DNA from: Ilex aquifolium
Taxonomy: Eukaryota > Streptophyta > Magnoliopsida > Aquifoliales > Aquifoliaceae
Length of the DNA: 64,000 bases
Reading direction: 5' to 3'
Assembly (NCBI GenBank): GCA_951799425.1
Contig: OX637402.1
Span: forward strand, 7,530,001-7,594,000
This document shows positions 36,908 through 48,324 of the stretch, piece after piece; within the stretch, counting starts at the first letter, position 1; every line of letters begins with the position of its first letter. The notes under the pieces were generated by a model. It saw only the letters and a list, made by a program, of their open reading frames with translations. It was not told the DNA's origin and searched no databases. The position numbers and the translations under genes were made by a program.

Positions 36908-36920
36908 TTCTTCCCTCCTT
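36908..36920 (-). other. Polypurine tract of element C
   Basis: AAGGAGGGAAGAA on the minus strand, directly before the 3' LTR; matches the AAGGGGGGAAGAA tract of B. Confidence 0.8.
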
Positions 36921-36960
36921 GAAAGAATTTCGTCCCCGAAATTCACACACACGTGCACAT

Positions 36961-38040
36961 TCAACCACATGCACATGCGACAAGTATATCATACCCATAA
37001 TTACAAAAATGTACCTCCATCCTCGAAAAATGTACCTCCCATGTCGCCTCCTCCACTCCTCGGTGCTGCCACAGCACCTTCACTAGCCTCATGGTCTTGC
37101 CTTGCAAAACTTGATCCCGGATATCCATGATACGCACCGGTCCCTCCTCGAAGGTCCCATCCGCATCAACAACAAGCTCGCCCCAATCAACCACATGAGT
37201 CAGATCTGGGGTGTATTTCCGGAGCATGGAGACATGGAATACCGCGTGAACACCCGATAGATTTGGCGGTAACGCCAACCGGTAAGCAACTGTACCAACC
37301 CTCTCAAGTACTTCGAAGGGCCCGATATACCTCGGCGACAGCTTTCCCTGCTTGCCGAACCTTACCACTCCTCTTTTAGGCATCACCTTCAAGAAGACAT
37401 GATCCCCCACCTCAAACTCCAAAGGTCACCGCCGTCTGTCGGTATAGCTCTTCTGCTGGCTCTGAGCCGTAAGAAGACGCTTTCGTATAAAGTCCACCTT
37501 TTCTGAGGTGTCTCTAACCAAATCCGGACCCGTAGAGGGTCTGTCTCCAACCTCCGTCCAACAAATCGGAGAAAGGTATGGCCTCCCATAAAGTGCCTCA
37601 TAGGGTGCCATATGTATGCTCGTCTAATAACTGTTGTTGTAGGCGAACTCCACTAAGGGTAAATGTTCTTCCCAGCTACCCTTGAGATCTAGGATGCATG
37701 CCCGTAGCATGTCCTCTAAAGTCTGGATGGTCCTTTCCGACTTACCGTCCATCTGGGGATGAAAAACAGTGCTCATCATCAACTGTGTCCCCATGGCTCG
37801 CTGGAAATTCTCCCAAAAATGAGCCATAAACCTGGGATCCCAATCCGATACTATAGATACGGGCACCCCATGCAACCGGACAATCTCCCGTATATATAAC
37901 CTGCAAAATTTCTCCAGTGTGAAGGTCATCCGCACCGCCAAAAAGTGTGCCGACTTCGTAAGCCGTTCCACTATCACCCATACCGCGTCATGACCTCGCG
38001 ATGTCCGTGGCAAGTGGGTCACAAAATCCATCGTGACATG
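36961..38040 (-). pseudogene. Integrase core, C-terminus and chromodomain of element C
   Basis: Minus-strand frames at 37624-38031, 37426-37611 and 36961-37422 together cover the integrase core from TMDFVTHLP, through IVSDWDPRF and the GKSERTIQ glutamate region, to a C-terminal domain (FEVGDHVFLKV, SPRYIGPFEVLERVG) and a chromodomain-like tail (VKVLWQHRGVEEATWEVHF). The chromodomain is diagnostic of chromoviruses. The second catalytic motif reads SDWDPRF where the family usually has SDRDPRF. A stop near 37626 and a frameshift near 37425 break it, and the N-terminal part lies beyond the solo LTR, from 39936. Confidence 0.88.
38036..38040. other. TSD left copy (ACATG) of the solo LTR in C
   Basis: Pairs with TCATG at 39936-39940; four of five bases match. 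Confidence 0.65.
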
Positions 38041-38123
38041 TGATTGATCGGAAAACGTTGTTGTATCCTAACCTCGTAACATCACCCTCACCCTCAATGT
38101 GTGTATGTGGCTTATAGTGATGG

Positions 38124-38142
38124 GGGAGTGTCACTCTCCCTC
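38124..38142 (-). other. U5 hairpin of the solo LTR in C
   Basis: GGGAG/CTCCC stem around GTGTCACT near the U5 end; counterparts at 46564-46584, 56973-56994 and 58405-58424. Confidence 0.55.
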
Positions 38143-39414
38143 CGGATAATGCAAGAGATATAGGAGCAACAACAAATGTGAATGGAAATGTGGAATGAAC
38201 AAAATGTATGGAATGAAATGTGGAATGGAATGCGTGTGAACAAAAGTGCTCCCCAATCGTAAGGAGTCTCTTGTTGTCGGTGTTTTACTTGGAAAAGTAT
38301 TCCAAGGTCGTCTCCTCAGGGAAGGAAAGGGAGTTTTGTGAAAGTGATTTTGCAAAAAAATAAAAGAAAGTGTAAAATCTTGTATTTGTGTTTTGTTGAG
38401 TTTTGTTCAAAATGAAAATGCAAGAAAGCAAGTGTTGGCTAATCCAAGAGGTTCATTCCAATGGGAATCTCAAGCCAACTCAAAGCCTTTCTCCAATGGT
38501 GCCTAGAAGTACGATTGATTCATGGGAAGCTAGGGATAAAATGGTGAGTATCCAAGCATAAACCGTGACTAGGCCTACGGAATATCAAAGACTCACCAAT
38601 TTATCCACCCTCAACCCAATCAAACCGAGCCAACATACACCGAGAGAAGGAATGAAAGAGAGTTGGAATGGAATCCCCAAATGGAATTCACCCTTGGACT
38701 AACCAACTTAAAAGCTAGCTACTTATGCATAAATGAAAGACAAGCATAATGTAAATAGACATATAAAGGAAATGGAGATTAAAGCATGAAACTTAACTTG
38801 AAGCAATAAATCTAAAACTATGAAGAAAAACATTCAATACCCATTTTAAGAAAAGTTTGAAGTGGAAAGACTCATACAACAATGGTGAAAGCTAGAACAT
38901 GTAACTAAAGTTGCAATGTACTTGAAAGGAATGGGATTAAAGACAATAAATTAAACTTAGAAGATCCTTACAAGAGATTAAAAAAGATTTCTACAACTTG
39001 AATGGAGAAGAAAATGCAAAAACATCACTATTCATCATCTTCCTCCTTGGAGCTCCAAAAAAAACTAATCCTAAGCTTAGGTAGCCAACCCCCCATACAA
39101 TGTGTAATGCTGAATATAATGGTGTGTGGGAGACTTCCCATTTCGTGCATGAGGCTCCCCCCTAGCTGTGTGGACGAGCTCTCATCAAGAGAGGGCTGAA
39201 TGGATGGGTCTTGATAGGCTAGCCTGCAACCCCATATGGCAGCCCACTTCTCTCTCCTCTTCATTCAATGCCAAGCCTCCAAAGTCTTCCATTTGTGTAA
39301 GGGAGGCATGGTTGTAGGGATAAAATGTCAGGCAAGGCGTGGGAGAAGTGTAGGTGGGACCCCCAAGCAAGTGGAGCAAGAAAGAAGTCGTTCTGGGCAC
39401 TTCTGGGCAATCAA

Positions 39415-39467
39415 CTACCGGTAGCTCGGCGGTAGCAGCAACTCTAGAAGCAATCGGCTACCGGTAG
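39415..39467. repeat. Palindrome pair CTACCGGTAG in the solo LTR in C
   Basis: Perfect copies at 39415-39424 and 39458-39467, 43 bp apart, with a decayed GGCGGTAGC-like remnant between. Core and spacing equal those in the unrelated B LTRs. Confidence 0.9.
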
Positions 39468-39935
39468 TAATGCGGTATCTGGCTTCGTTGGACCAGTTTT
39501 GGTAGAATAGGCATAACTTTTGATCCAACCGTTGGATTGGGCTGAACTTTGGACACAATATATAAGACATCCAGATCTACAACTTTCATGTTTTGAACTT
39601 TTCCTGATTCTGAGTAGATCATGGCCAAAATGGAGTAAAACCAAGGCAGTGCTTCCAAATGATGTGGCTGCTGATGCCCTTGTTCCCAAGCACCAATGCC
39701 TTATTGATTTCTTCACTTTTAAGCCTCCAATTCTTCATGTATTGTGTCTATGCCTTCACCACACATCCATCATAGTTGCAAGGTTATAAAATACATGATT
39801 TAAGCAATAAAAATTTGCAACATCAAAATATCAACATTATTCATAATTTCGGCTAACTCTAAGTACTTAAATGCAAAAGTTGAGTTAAAATGCATGTAAT
39901 GAGCCCTTCAAATATGCAATATTATGTGCTCATCA

Positions 39936-41834
39936 TCATGCTCCCATTTCCACTCAGCCACCTCTAAAGGTTGGAGCAACCCTACTAGTCTCTGGTGCTC
40001 TGCCTTGACCTGCTGACATGTGAGACATCTACTGACAAAGTCTCCCACGTGCCTCTTCATCCCACTCCAGTAATACTAGCGACGAAGATAATGGTACATC
40101 TTCGTGCCACCTGGATGAATAGCAAAACGGGAGCAATGAAACTCCCTAAGGATCTCCTCTCTCAGATCAACAGACTGGGGAACCACAACCCATCCCCTGT
40201 ACCGAAGACTACCATCCGAGTGAATGGCCCATCCCTCATCACCTGTACCCCCCTGTACTCGGTCCCCGATGGACAATATCTTCGTGTCCTGCCCCTGGGA
40301 CTCGGTCACCCTACTCAGTAGGGAAGACGTAGCCACCAAGCTCCCCAATACCCCCTGAGCCTGCCCCATGCAGCGTAGCCCGAACTGTCCCACAGTCTCG
40401 AGCATCTGCCATTCTCGGGAAGCCACACTAGCCAAGACTCCCCGTGACTTCCGACTGAGTGTATCAGCCACCACATTTGCCTTACCGGGATGGTAATGCA
40501 AAGTGAAGTTATAGTCCTCCAGATACTCCATCCACCTGTGTTGCCTCATGTTGAGGTCCCGCTGTGTAAAGATGTACTTCAGACTTTTGTGATCCGAAAA
40601 CACCTCGAACTGCTCACCGTATAGATAGTGGCGCCAAGTCTTCAAGGCAAAGACTATGGCCGCCAACTCCATGTCGTGCGTAGGATAGTTTTGCTCGTGA
40701 TTCTTTAACTGTCAAGGACCAGAAGCCACCACCTTTCCCGATTGCATCAAAAAAAACCAAGTCCATCCTTCGAGGCATCACAATACACTGTGTATCTCTG
40801 TCCCCTTTCTGGGACTATCAAAATAGGGGCAAAAGTAAGCCTCCTCTTCAACTCCTGGAATGCCTTCTCACACGAATCATTCCACTCAAACTTGACCTCT
40901 TTTCGGGTTAACTTGGTCATAGGTGCAGCTAATCGAGAGAAGTCCTCAATGAACCTCCGGTAGTACCCTGCTAATCCCCAGAAACTGCGTATCTCGAAGA
41001 CTGACTTCGGTCTCTCCCAATTCATGACTGCCTCAACCTTCTCCGGGTCCACGGATACACCCGAAGCCGACACCACGTGTCCTAAAAAATTCACCTCCGT
41101 AAGTCAAAATTCACACTTGCTGAACTTGGCGTACAACTGGTGGTCTCTCAACGCCTGGAGGACAACCCTTAAGTGGTCCTATTGCTCCTCCTCAGTCTTG
41201 GAATAGATTAAGATGTCGTCAACAAAAACCACGACGAACTGATCTAGGTAGGGCTGGAACACCCTATGCATGGATCCATGAATGCCGTCGGGACATTCGT
41301 CAATCCAAAGGGCATCATGGTAAACTCAAAATGCCCATACCGCGTTTTGAACGCCATCTTAGGGATATCTGGCTCCCTAATCCTCAACTGATGGTAGCTC
41401 GTACGGAGATCTATCTTGGAGTAGACCCATGCTCCCCTCAGCTGATCAAACAAGTCATCAATCCTCGACAAAGGGTACCTATTCTTGATAGTCACCCGAT
41501 TCAACTGCCGGTAGTCTATGCATAGCCGAAGGGTCTTGTCCTTTTTCTTGGCGAACAACACCGGAGCGCCCCAAGGTGAAGTGCTCGGTCTAATAAAGCC
41601 TCTGTCCAACAACTCTTGTAATTGGACCTTGAGTTCTTGCAACTCAGCTAGCGCCATCCTATGTGGAGTCATAGAAATGGGCGATGTTCCGGGGTGCAAC
41701 TCAATAGTGAAGTCTACATCCCTATGTGGAGGTAATCCCGGTAGTTCGTCCAAAAAAAACATCCTTATACTCACACACCACCCGAGGTTAACCAAACTCC
41801 TGTCTCGCCTCGTCCACCAGGGTAAGGCTCGCAA
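39936..41834 (-). pseudogene. Reverse transcriptase, RNase H and integrase N-terminus of element C
   Basis: Minus-strand frames at 41244-41834, 40747-41094 and 40076-40672. The RT part shows [16 protein letters not shown] and, after a frameshift near 41270, FVDDILIYS at about 41212-41226. Then come NFLGHVVS, the RT-RNase H connection, an RNase H domain ([30 protein letters not shown]) and the start of the integrase zinc finger ([22 protein letters not shown]). Stops near 41177, 41103 and 40076 and the frameshift inactivate it; one stop stands where a Trp codon is expected. It is interrupted after EWKWEH by the solo LTR. Confidence 0.88.
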
Positions 41835-42230
41835 GCCAGCCCATCAACTGTCCATGCCATCGAGAGTCATACATGGCTTGGGGTAAGGCATCATGCTTTT
41901 CCCCTTGGAACTTGAAACAAACACCCTCCGGTGTGTAGGCAGTGACCCTTTTCCGATTACAATCAATGACGACACGGTGTGCTGCCAACCAGTCTATCCC
42001 AAGGATGACATCAAACTCCAACATATCCAGGACCCTAAGGTCCACGGTGAGTAGAACCCCCGAGATCTCTAACTCACAACCCCGACATATCTGATCAATA
42101 CTCACCCTAGCTCCTAGGGGAGAACTCACATGCAATGGCTCTTCCAAGGTTTCGACCTCTAAGCCCAAATCTTTCACACATGATGCAGCAATAAAATAAT
42201 GAGATGCACCAGAGTCAAATAATACCCTTG
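41788..42230 (-). pseudogene. Retropepsin region of element C
   Basis: DSGASHYFIAASC is visible on the minus strand with the catalytic DSGA at 42205-42216, followed by LGLEVETLEEPLHVSSPLG and the C-terminal VILGIDWLAAH motif. This is the standard aspartic protease of Ty3/gypsy polyproteins, which cuts gag-pol. A frameshift separates the catalytic motif from upstream gag, and it overlaps the first residues of the RT frame in another phase. Confidence 0.85.
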
Positions 42231-42355
42231 CCCATAAGCGAGAGTAGAAATGTACCCTGAATAACCGACTGATCTACTGGCTTAGTTTGAGGCATAATGG
42301 CGTAGACACGCCCCTAGGTCCCTGAAGTCCCGACTTGTGAGCCATGTCCTCGACG

Positions 42356-43486
42356 TCAACCTCGACCCTTGCTCTGGCCCATCTGGCCTGATTGCGGGAT
42401 CCCTGCACGTGAAGTAATAAGGCCCTGTGCAGCACCTTGGAACTGATACTGGCTCCCCTGGCCTATGGTGGGGTAGGGAGGAACAAAGTGCGTCTGTGCA
42501 TGCCCCACCGAAGGCTGGGACTGGGATGCTCCATAGCTCTGAGATCCCTGTCGCTGAGGACAATCCCGCTTCATATGCCCCGGTTGGTTGCAATGATAGC
42601 AAGTCCTTTGGCCTGCCTGGTAGGAAGGCCTCTGATTTCTCCCGCCTTGGGAGGATTGGCCTTGGCCTTGGCCTTAATAGCCGCGGCCCTGTGGAGTTGA
42701 AGTCCTTTGCCTCTTCCCCAAACTTGAAGAAAAAGATTGGCCCTCCTTCTTCTTGTCTTTAACAGCCGCTTCCCGGATGTTCCGTGCGTCATCTATCTCT
42801 CTCTCAATGGCCATAGATGTCTCGACCATCGAGTCCAAGTCTTGTAGGCGGAGGCCCACAATTTTTCCCCGGATGGACAATTTCCGGCCATCCTCAAACT
42901 TCCTCACCTTGGCCATGTCTGTGGCCACATAATCGTCGGCGAAACGGGCTAATTCCGTGAACTTAGCCACGTATTCTAATACCGTCATAGTCCTTTGCCT
43001 CAAGTCCAGGAACTCTCGAGCCTTAGCTTGTCGGACAGACGCCGAGAAATATTTGCCCATGAAGAGCTCTCGGAACTCTCCCCATGTCGTCGCCTCCAAG
43101 TTCCTCGAGGCCTTTACTCAATCCCACCACAATTGGGATTCTCCCTCTAGCTGGAATGTAGCTAGCGTTATCTTAGTGGCATCAGAGGTGATCTCCATAG
43201 CCCCTAAGATCTTGTCGACTTGTCGGAACCAATGGTCAGCCACCATCGGATCCGCCCCTCCCACAAACGTCGGAGGCTTGTGTGCCTTAAAATTATGGAG
43301 GTTACTTGAGCCTCCTTGGCCCACATTTGCACTAGCATGTGCAATGGTTGCAGCCGCAGCACTAGCCTGTGCAATGGTAGCAGCCGCAGCACTAATAGCC
43401 TCCACGAAGGCTTGTTGGTCAAAGGCCAGTGGTGGTTGGTTGTTGTTCCGCCCACCGCCTCGGCGTTCCCTTCCTCGATTTGCCAT
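42356..43486 (-). pseudogene. gag: Gag of element C
   Basis: ATG at 43486 (MANRGRERRGGGRNN), then a retrotransposon gag domain (PPTFVGGADPMVADHWFRQVDKI, LATFQLEGESQLWWD, FRELFMGKYF, EFLDLRQRTMTVLEY) and a CCHC knuckle (CYHCNQPGHMKRDC). Stops near 43115 (a Trp codon is expected there) and 42675 (a Gln codon is expected), and a phase change before the zinc knuckle, break it. An Ala-rich repeat (AAAATIAQASAAAATIAHAS) lies near residues 33-53. Function: capsid and RNA packaging. Confidence 0.88.
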
Positions 43487-43825
43487 CTACACACATGTAA
43501 GATAACAATAGAGCCTCACATAGTATCCCAAGATAGGGATCAAGTTTAAACTTTGAGATTTCTCTTCTTGTCTCACTAGTAGAGCGTATGCCACCACTAG
43601 TAGACATTTACACATTGAACTATCCCGTTCATCCATTTTTCCGAACCCCAAGGTTATATTTTCTAACCCTAGTGTCTCTTTTCCATATACATTTAACCAT
43701 GCATAATTTTCACATAACACATAACACATAAGATGTAGCATATTAAAACACATAACATGTAATGCAGAATGGATGCAATGGCCTAAGCTCATGCCCCTCA
43801 AGCCCTAGGTAAATCGTAAACCTAA
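43487..43825 (-). other. Leader of element C between primer site and gag
   Basis: About 340 bp, noncoding. It aligns with the leader half of the B internal regions (for example the GGGCTTGAGGGGCATG stretch), which is the strongest evidence that B derives from a C-like element. Confidence 0.7.
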
Positions 43826-43837
43826 GCTCTGATACCA
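43826..43837 (-). other. Primer-binding site copy 1 of element C
   Basis: TGGTATCAGAGC on the minus strand (tRNA-iMet type), adjoining an LTR-end remnant. Confidence 0.85.
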
Positions 43838-43840
43838 AGC

Positions 43841-43913
43841 TGTGACACCCCAAAATTCAGGTGTCCGTAATTAACCCATGATTAACTCGAATTAAACTAA
43901 GATATAAAACCTG
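43841..43913 (-). other. Remnant of a second LTR end between two primer sites
   Basis: Starts (plus) TGTGACACCCC and reads like an LTR terminus related to, but different from, the C LTR. It is bracketed by two TGGTATCAGAGC primer sites 88 bp apart. Confidence 0.7.
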
Positions 43914-43925
43914 GCTCTGATACCA
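43914..43925 (-). other. Primer-binding site copy 2 of element C
   Basis: TGGTATCAGAGC (minus), 3 bp from the C 5' LTR; the conventionally placed copy. Confidence 0.85.
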
Positions 43926-43928
43926 AGC

Positions 43929-44805
43929 TGTGACGCCCCAAAAATCGGGGGTCCTTAATTTAACAAAATTCGGGCAGAGTCTCCTTTGTACGGAGAGCTC
44001 TACCCAAAAGACAACCTGTGTCACATACACTCACATGACCCATCCGAGGTCTAATACACAATATTAACCACACCGGATCCATTTATGAGTAAACATTGAC
44101 TACACCGGGTCCATTTATCCATACTCATCTAATACATGCAAGGTTACGTTAAAAATAGTCCATGTCAGTTCAATTACAATTTTTTTACATACATTACATG
44201 CTCAAAAACTAATTTACATGAAGTTTTACAAAAATAAGATTTAAAAGCCACATATCGGCTTTTCTTCGTCATTGGGGCCCCGAATAAGCACCGTCCAATG
44301 GCGTGTATCCCCCACCTGAAATATTTTCCCGTATAGGGTGAGCTACGCTCAATAGAGTATCTCCTACAAAGGCTACTCCCCAACCTAGATGCATATGAAA
44401 TGTGCACATGTAACAATCAACAACCATTATCCATTCCAAACAAGAATATGTAATTGAAGATGGGAATTCTACCATGTCATGTCATGGTATGAGATGATAC
44501 TCACTCATGCACTTTAACCCGAGTCCTCACCGACTCCCACAACACAATGCTATGAATGTGTATAATACTTTTGTCATTGATGAAATACATCTAATGATTG
44601 CTTGAAATAAAATTCATGTGTTTATAAAACCAAATCATTGTTGGATGTTACCCATCGAATGAGTACTTTATAAAACAAAATCATGTGTCTTTATTGGGTA
44701 TCGGATTTTGGAATCACACCGCTGGCTCCGTACGCCATTACACTCTTCCGAAATTTCACCACAAGGGAGTGTATGAACCAAGTGGCCGGGTTTTTCACCT
44801 AAGGG
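43929..44805 (-). repeat. 5' LTR of element C, truncated
   Basis: Aligns with 34748-35624 for about 877 bp at about 96% identity, then similarity stops at about 44800-44806 where element G LTR text begins. Confidence 0.9.
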
Positions 44806-44892
44806 AAAACCTTCCGGAAGGTTTTGGCAGTGAAAAAGATATCAATGGCAAAACCTTCTGGAAGGTTTTTACCCAAACCTTCCGGAAGGTTT
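44806..44892. repeat. Palindrome cluster, core CCTTCCGGAAGG, in G LTR
   Basis: 44806-44825 is a perfect 20-bp palindrome (AAAACCTTCCGGAAGGTTTT); 44850-44869 has one mismatch; 44875-44892 is a perfect 18-bp palindrome. Further sites may have been lost with the truncation. Confidence 0.95.
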
Positions 44893-45138
44893 TCAACCAA
44901 TTTGCATTTTCTTGGCTTCTTTACCCTCCAAACCATCCTTTAAGCTACCCCCTTCTTCTTCATTGACTTCGACCACTTTAACGGGGGTTTAACTCATGTC
45001 ATTTACATCATTTCACCTGTATTCACACAAAACTCCATAAATACGAAGATTAAACACATTTCTCCTTAATTTCATGACAAAAGCAAGTGTAGAGGGGCAT
45101 ATTAGCATACAATATATGTCATGTTTTTGTGCTAATCA
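44806..45138 (-). repeat. 3' LTR of element G, truncated U3 part
   Basis: Begins TGATTAGCAC at 45138 next to the polypurine tract; 333 bp remain before the junction with C. Holds the palindrome cluster. Confidence 0.8.
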
Positions 45139-45173
45139 CACCCCCCAACTTGAGTTTTGCTAGTCCCTAGCAA
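45139..45173 (-). other. Polypurine tract and stem-loop of element G
   Basis: Minus strand: TTGCTAGGGACTAGCAA (45157-45173), then AAGTTGGGGGGTG (45139-45151) abutting the 3' LTR, as in element A. Confidence 0.87.
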
Positions 45174-45453
45174 ACATTATTTCCAACCACATACTATAAC
45201 TACATTAAACATCCATTCATACAAGTAAATATTATAACAATTCAAGATCCAAAAATCACATTGCAATTAAGGGAATAGCTTTGAACAATGATAAACAACA
45301 CAATTGTGGTATTTCATTGAACACTTCAAAAAGTTCTTTACAATGTGTTCAAGTCCCAAAACAAAACGGCCAAAACCTAAAGATATTTCTACTGGCCGAC
45401 ACCAAGAACCCTAACTGTGTACAACCAATATTCAAAACAAAAAAAAAAAATCC
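45174..45453 (-). other. Region between ORF3 stop and stem-loop of G
   Basis: About 280 bp with no gene or recognised motif; probable 3' untranslated sequence of ORF3. Confidence 0.5.
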
Positions 45454-46487
45454 TCAGTCCTCCTCCTCGTCAAAAACGTCCTCGTCCTCAGTCTCGGACT
45501 CGGATTCCTCCTCGTCCTCGTCATCATCCTCTCCCACCTCCAAAGTCACGGAGGGCACAGAAGCAGCAGTAGAGGGTCCAGCTGAAGGCTGTGGAGGTGC
45601 TAGTGGTCCTCCAGGGACAGGCTCACCTGGGAAAGTATGCTCAAAAAGTCTCGTAACCATGACCATCAAGCTGTGCATAGTGGACTCTAAAGTATCCAAG
45701 TGCTGAGGAATGGTACGGGCCCGGGCTGGTGTAGGTGTTGGTAGTGGGGGTGCTGCAGAAGAAGGCCCGACCTCAAAATGCTCTGGCTCCCTAGCCCTAG
45801 CTCTTCCCCCTCCAGTCCTGGCAGCTATCTTTAACCTGCTAGACTTGCTAATCGCTCCAGTCTCTGGGGGGAGTAGGGTATCATGAGCATAGTACTTGAC
45901 CTTGGCCAGGTCACATAATTTGGTGATGAGGCTGCCAAAGGGGAGGTTTGCCTTCGGCTTTGCAGCCTGGGCAAACTCCCGCATCTCTAACCAAATCACA
46001 TAAGCCGCATCAATGGCAACCCCCGTCATAAAAGCCTGAAGCAAAGCCAACTTCTCTAAGTTTGGGCTCTTCTCTGAACCCTGGGGCATCAAGTTATAAT
46101 GAAGAAGCTTGTTCATGATTCCATACGAATGCTTGAGGCTCCTAACCAACGTTGTTCCTGTGAACGTGGCCGGGTCCTCATAGGTGAGGGCCACATAGTC
46201 TCTGAGAGTCCTACCCCCATCCATATTATGTGGGTAGACTGGGGTGGTAAGGGGAGGTCTCTCATAGCCCATCGCCTTGGCTATTGTGTCAAGAGTCATC
46301 TCGAATGTCTTACCCCTCACATTATTTCTCAACCCCTGCCCGTTATCTCCAAACACCAACAATTTTTGAAAGAATTCGTGACACAAGCTCAAGTTATACC
46401 CTTTTACTTCCTCAAACCACAATTTCAAACCCCGTTGTTCGATAATTTTTGCAACCTCATTTGTAGGTCCCAAAGAAGTCTTATCGA

Positions 46488-46492
46488 CATAC
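46488..46492. other. TSD left copy (CATAC) of the solo LTR in G
   Basis: Identical to 48325-48329. Confidence 0.92.
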
Positions 46493-48324
46493 TGCTTAAT
46501 CAAAATCGTTGTTGTTCCTAACCTCCTAATATCATTCCTCAATATGTATATGATGTAGGTGCGAAGGGAGTGTCACTCTCCCTTGGGATGAATTGGGAAA
46601 TAGGGCAATGAAATGGTGGATGGAATGAAATGTATGAAATGGAGAGTGCGAAATGGACAAAAGTGCTCCCCAAGCACAATGAGTCTTTTGCTTGTCGTGT
46701 TTTACTTGGAAAAGTATTCCAAGATCGTCTCCTCAGGGAAGGAAGGGAATTGTGTGAAGGTGATTTTGTAAAAATAAAAAGTGTAAAATCTTGTAGTTGG
46801 TTTTGGTGAGTTTTGTTCTTAATGAAAATGCAGGAAAACAATTGTTGGCTAATCCGAAGGATTCACTCCAATGGGAATCCCAAATCAACTCGAAGCCTTC
46901 CTCGAATAGAGCTTAGATGAACGATTGATTCGTGGGAAGCTAGGGATGAAATGGAGGTGAGGATCCAAGCATAACCCGTGACCAGGCCTACGGGATATCA
47001 AAGACTCACAACCGCATCCACTCTCACCCCAGTCAAACTGAACCATCGTACTCTGAGAGGAGGAATGAAAATGAGTTGAAGTGGCACACCCAAGAGGAGT
47101 TCTCCCTTGGATAACCAACTTAAAATCTAGCTACTCATACTTGAAGGAAAGACAATGAGGTAATGTAAAGTGGCATAATGAAGAAAGTAAACATTGAACT
47201 TAACTTAAAGCAAGAAATCTTAAGCTATGAAGAAAAATATTCAATACCCATTTTAAAATAAGAAATGAAGAAAACTTGGAAGCAACAATGGTGAAATCTA
47301 AAATGTAGCATTGAACTTGAAATGTACTTGAAGTAAATGACATTAAAGACATTAAATGAAGATTACAACAGTCTTACAATAAATTACAAGTGAAATGATG
47401 GAAGAAAATACAAAAACATAAGCTTTCTATCTACTATTCATCATCTTCTTCCTTGGACTTTCTAAGCTTAGGTAGCCACCCTCTAAAATCTTGTGTGAAT
47501 GCTGAGTATATGGAGTGTGAGAGCTCTGCATTTTCCTCCATGAGGGTCCCCCTAGGTGTGTGATAAGCCTCACATCCATAGGAGGCTGAGTTGATGCATT
47601 GCACAAGCTAAGACAAGCCTAGCCTGCAACTCTCCTGGCTGCCCCCTTCTCTCCCATCCCCATTAATGTCATTGCCTTCAAAGTCTTCCACAAGGGTGTA
47701 GGAATCATGTAAATTTGTAAGGGATGTCAGGGGACAAGTGGGGGAATCAATGGTGGGACCCCCAAGCAAGTGGAGAATGGTTTGCAGGTGTTTTGGGCTG
47801 TTCAGCAGACAGTACCGGCACTGTGTACCGGTACCCCGAACTCCAGAGGCAGAACCGTACCAGTACTGCGTACCGGTACTGTTTCTGCTGCGGACCAGTT
47901 TTCGTAGAATTATCATAACTTTTGATCCAACCGTCCGATTGAGCTGAAATTTTAACACAATATAGAAGACATCCATGTTTTTCACTTTTTTAGATTCGAA
48001 GCGGATCATGGTCAAAAATGAGGAAAACTGAGGTACTACTACAAAATGGTGTGGGTGTTGATGCCTATGTTACCAAACACCAATACCTCCTTGATTTCTT
48101 TCACTTTTAAGCCTCCAAATTCTCATGCAATGTGTTCATCTCTTCACCACACATCCACACATAGTTGCAAGGTTCTAAAATCCATCATTTATGCTATAAT
48201 TACTTGCAACATCGAAAATTCAACATTATTGACAATTTTGGCTAACTCTAAGTACTTAAATGCAAAAGTTGAGTTAAAATGCATGTAATGAGGCCTTCAA
48301 ATATGCAATATTATGTGCTCATCA
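46493..48324 (-). mobile_element. Solo Athila-type LTR inside ORF3 of G
   Basis: 1832 bp, TGATGAGCAC to TTGATTAAGCA on the minus strand, with a perfect CATAC TSD. It belongs to the GTACCGGTAC class (sites at 47812-47879). U5 hairpin at 46564-46584. Short ORFs inside have no family. Confidence 0.93.
47812..47879. repeat. Palindrome cluster, core GTACCGGTAC, in the solo LTR in G
   Basis: Four sites starting at 47812 (GTACCGGCAC), 47825, 47857 (GTACCAGTAC) and 47870. They form two pairs, each 13 bp centre to centre, the pairs 45 bp apart. In each pair one site is perfect and the other has one change. Confidence 0.93.

Larger units (their letters stand above)
38041..39935 (-). mobile_element. 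Solo Athila-type LTR inside C integrase
   Basis: 1895 bp, TGATGAGCAC to GATCAATCA on the minus strand, clearly homologous to the solo LTR at 46493-48324. Near-perfect TSDs, and the split integrase frame on both sides, show an insertion reduced to one LTR by LTR-LTR recombination. Two CTACCGGTAG sites lie at 39415 and 39458. ORFs within it are not conserved. Confidence 0.9.
34748..44805 (-). mobile_element. Element C: decayed autonomous Tekay/Del-type chromovirus
   Basis: Minus orientation: 5' LTR (43929-44805, truncated), primer site, gag, protease, reverse transcriptase, RNase H, integrase with chromodomain, polypurine tract, 3' LTR (34748-36907). LTR overlap of about 877 bp has roughly 37 substitutions by eye (about 4%), much older than A. 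Every coding domain is broken, and a 1.9-kb solo LTR sits in integrase. Its LTR and internal text are related to array B, so C represents the kind of element from which B was derived by deletion. The right LTR is cut at 44805, where element G text begins. Confidence 0.9.

Noticed and set aside
43826-43925. tRNA gene fragments suggested by TGGTATCAGAGC
   Set aside because: Only the 12-18 bases complementary to a tRNA 3' end are present; these are primer-binding sites.
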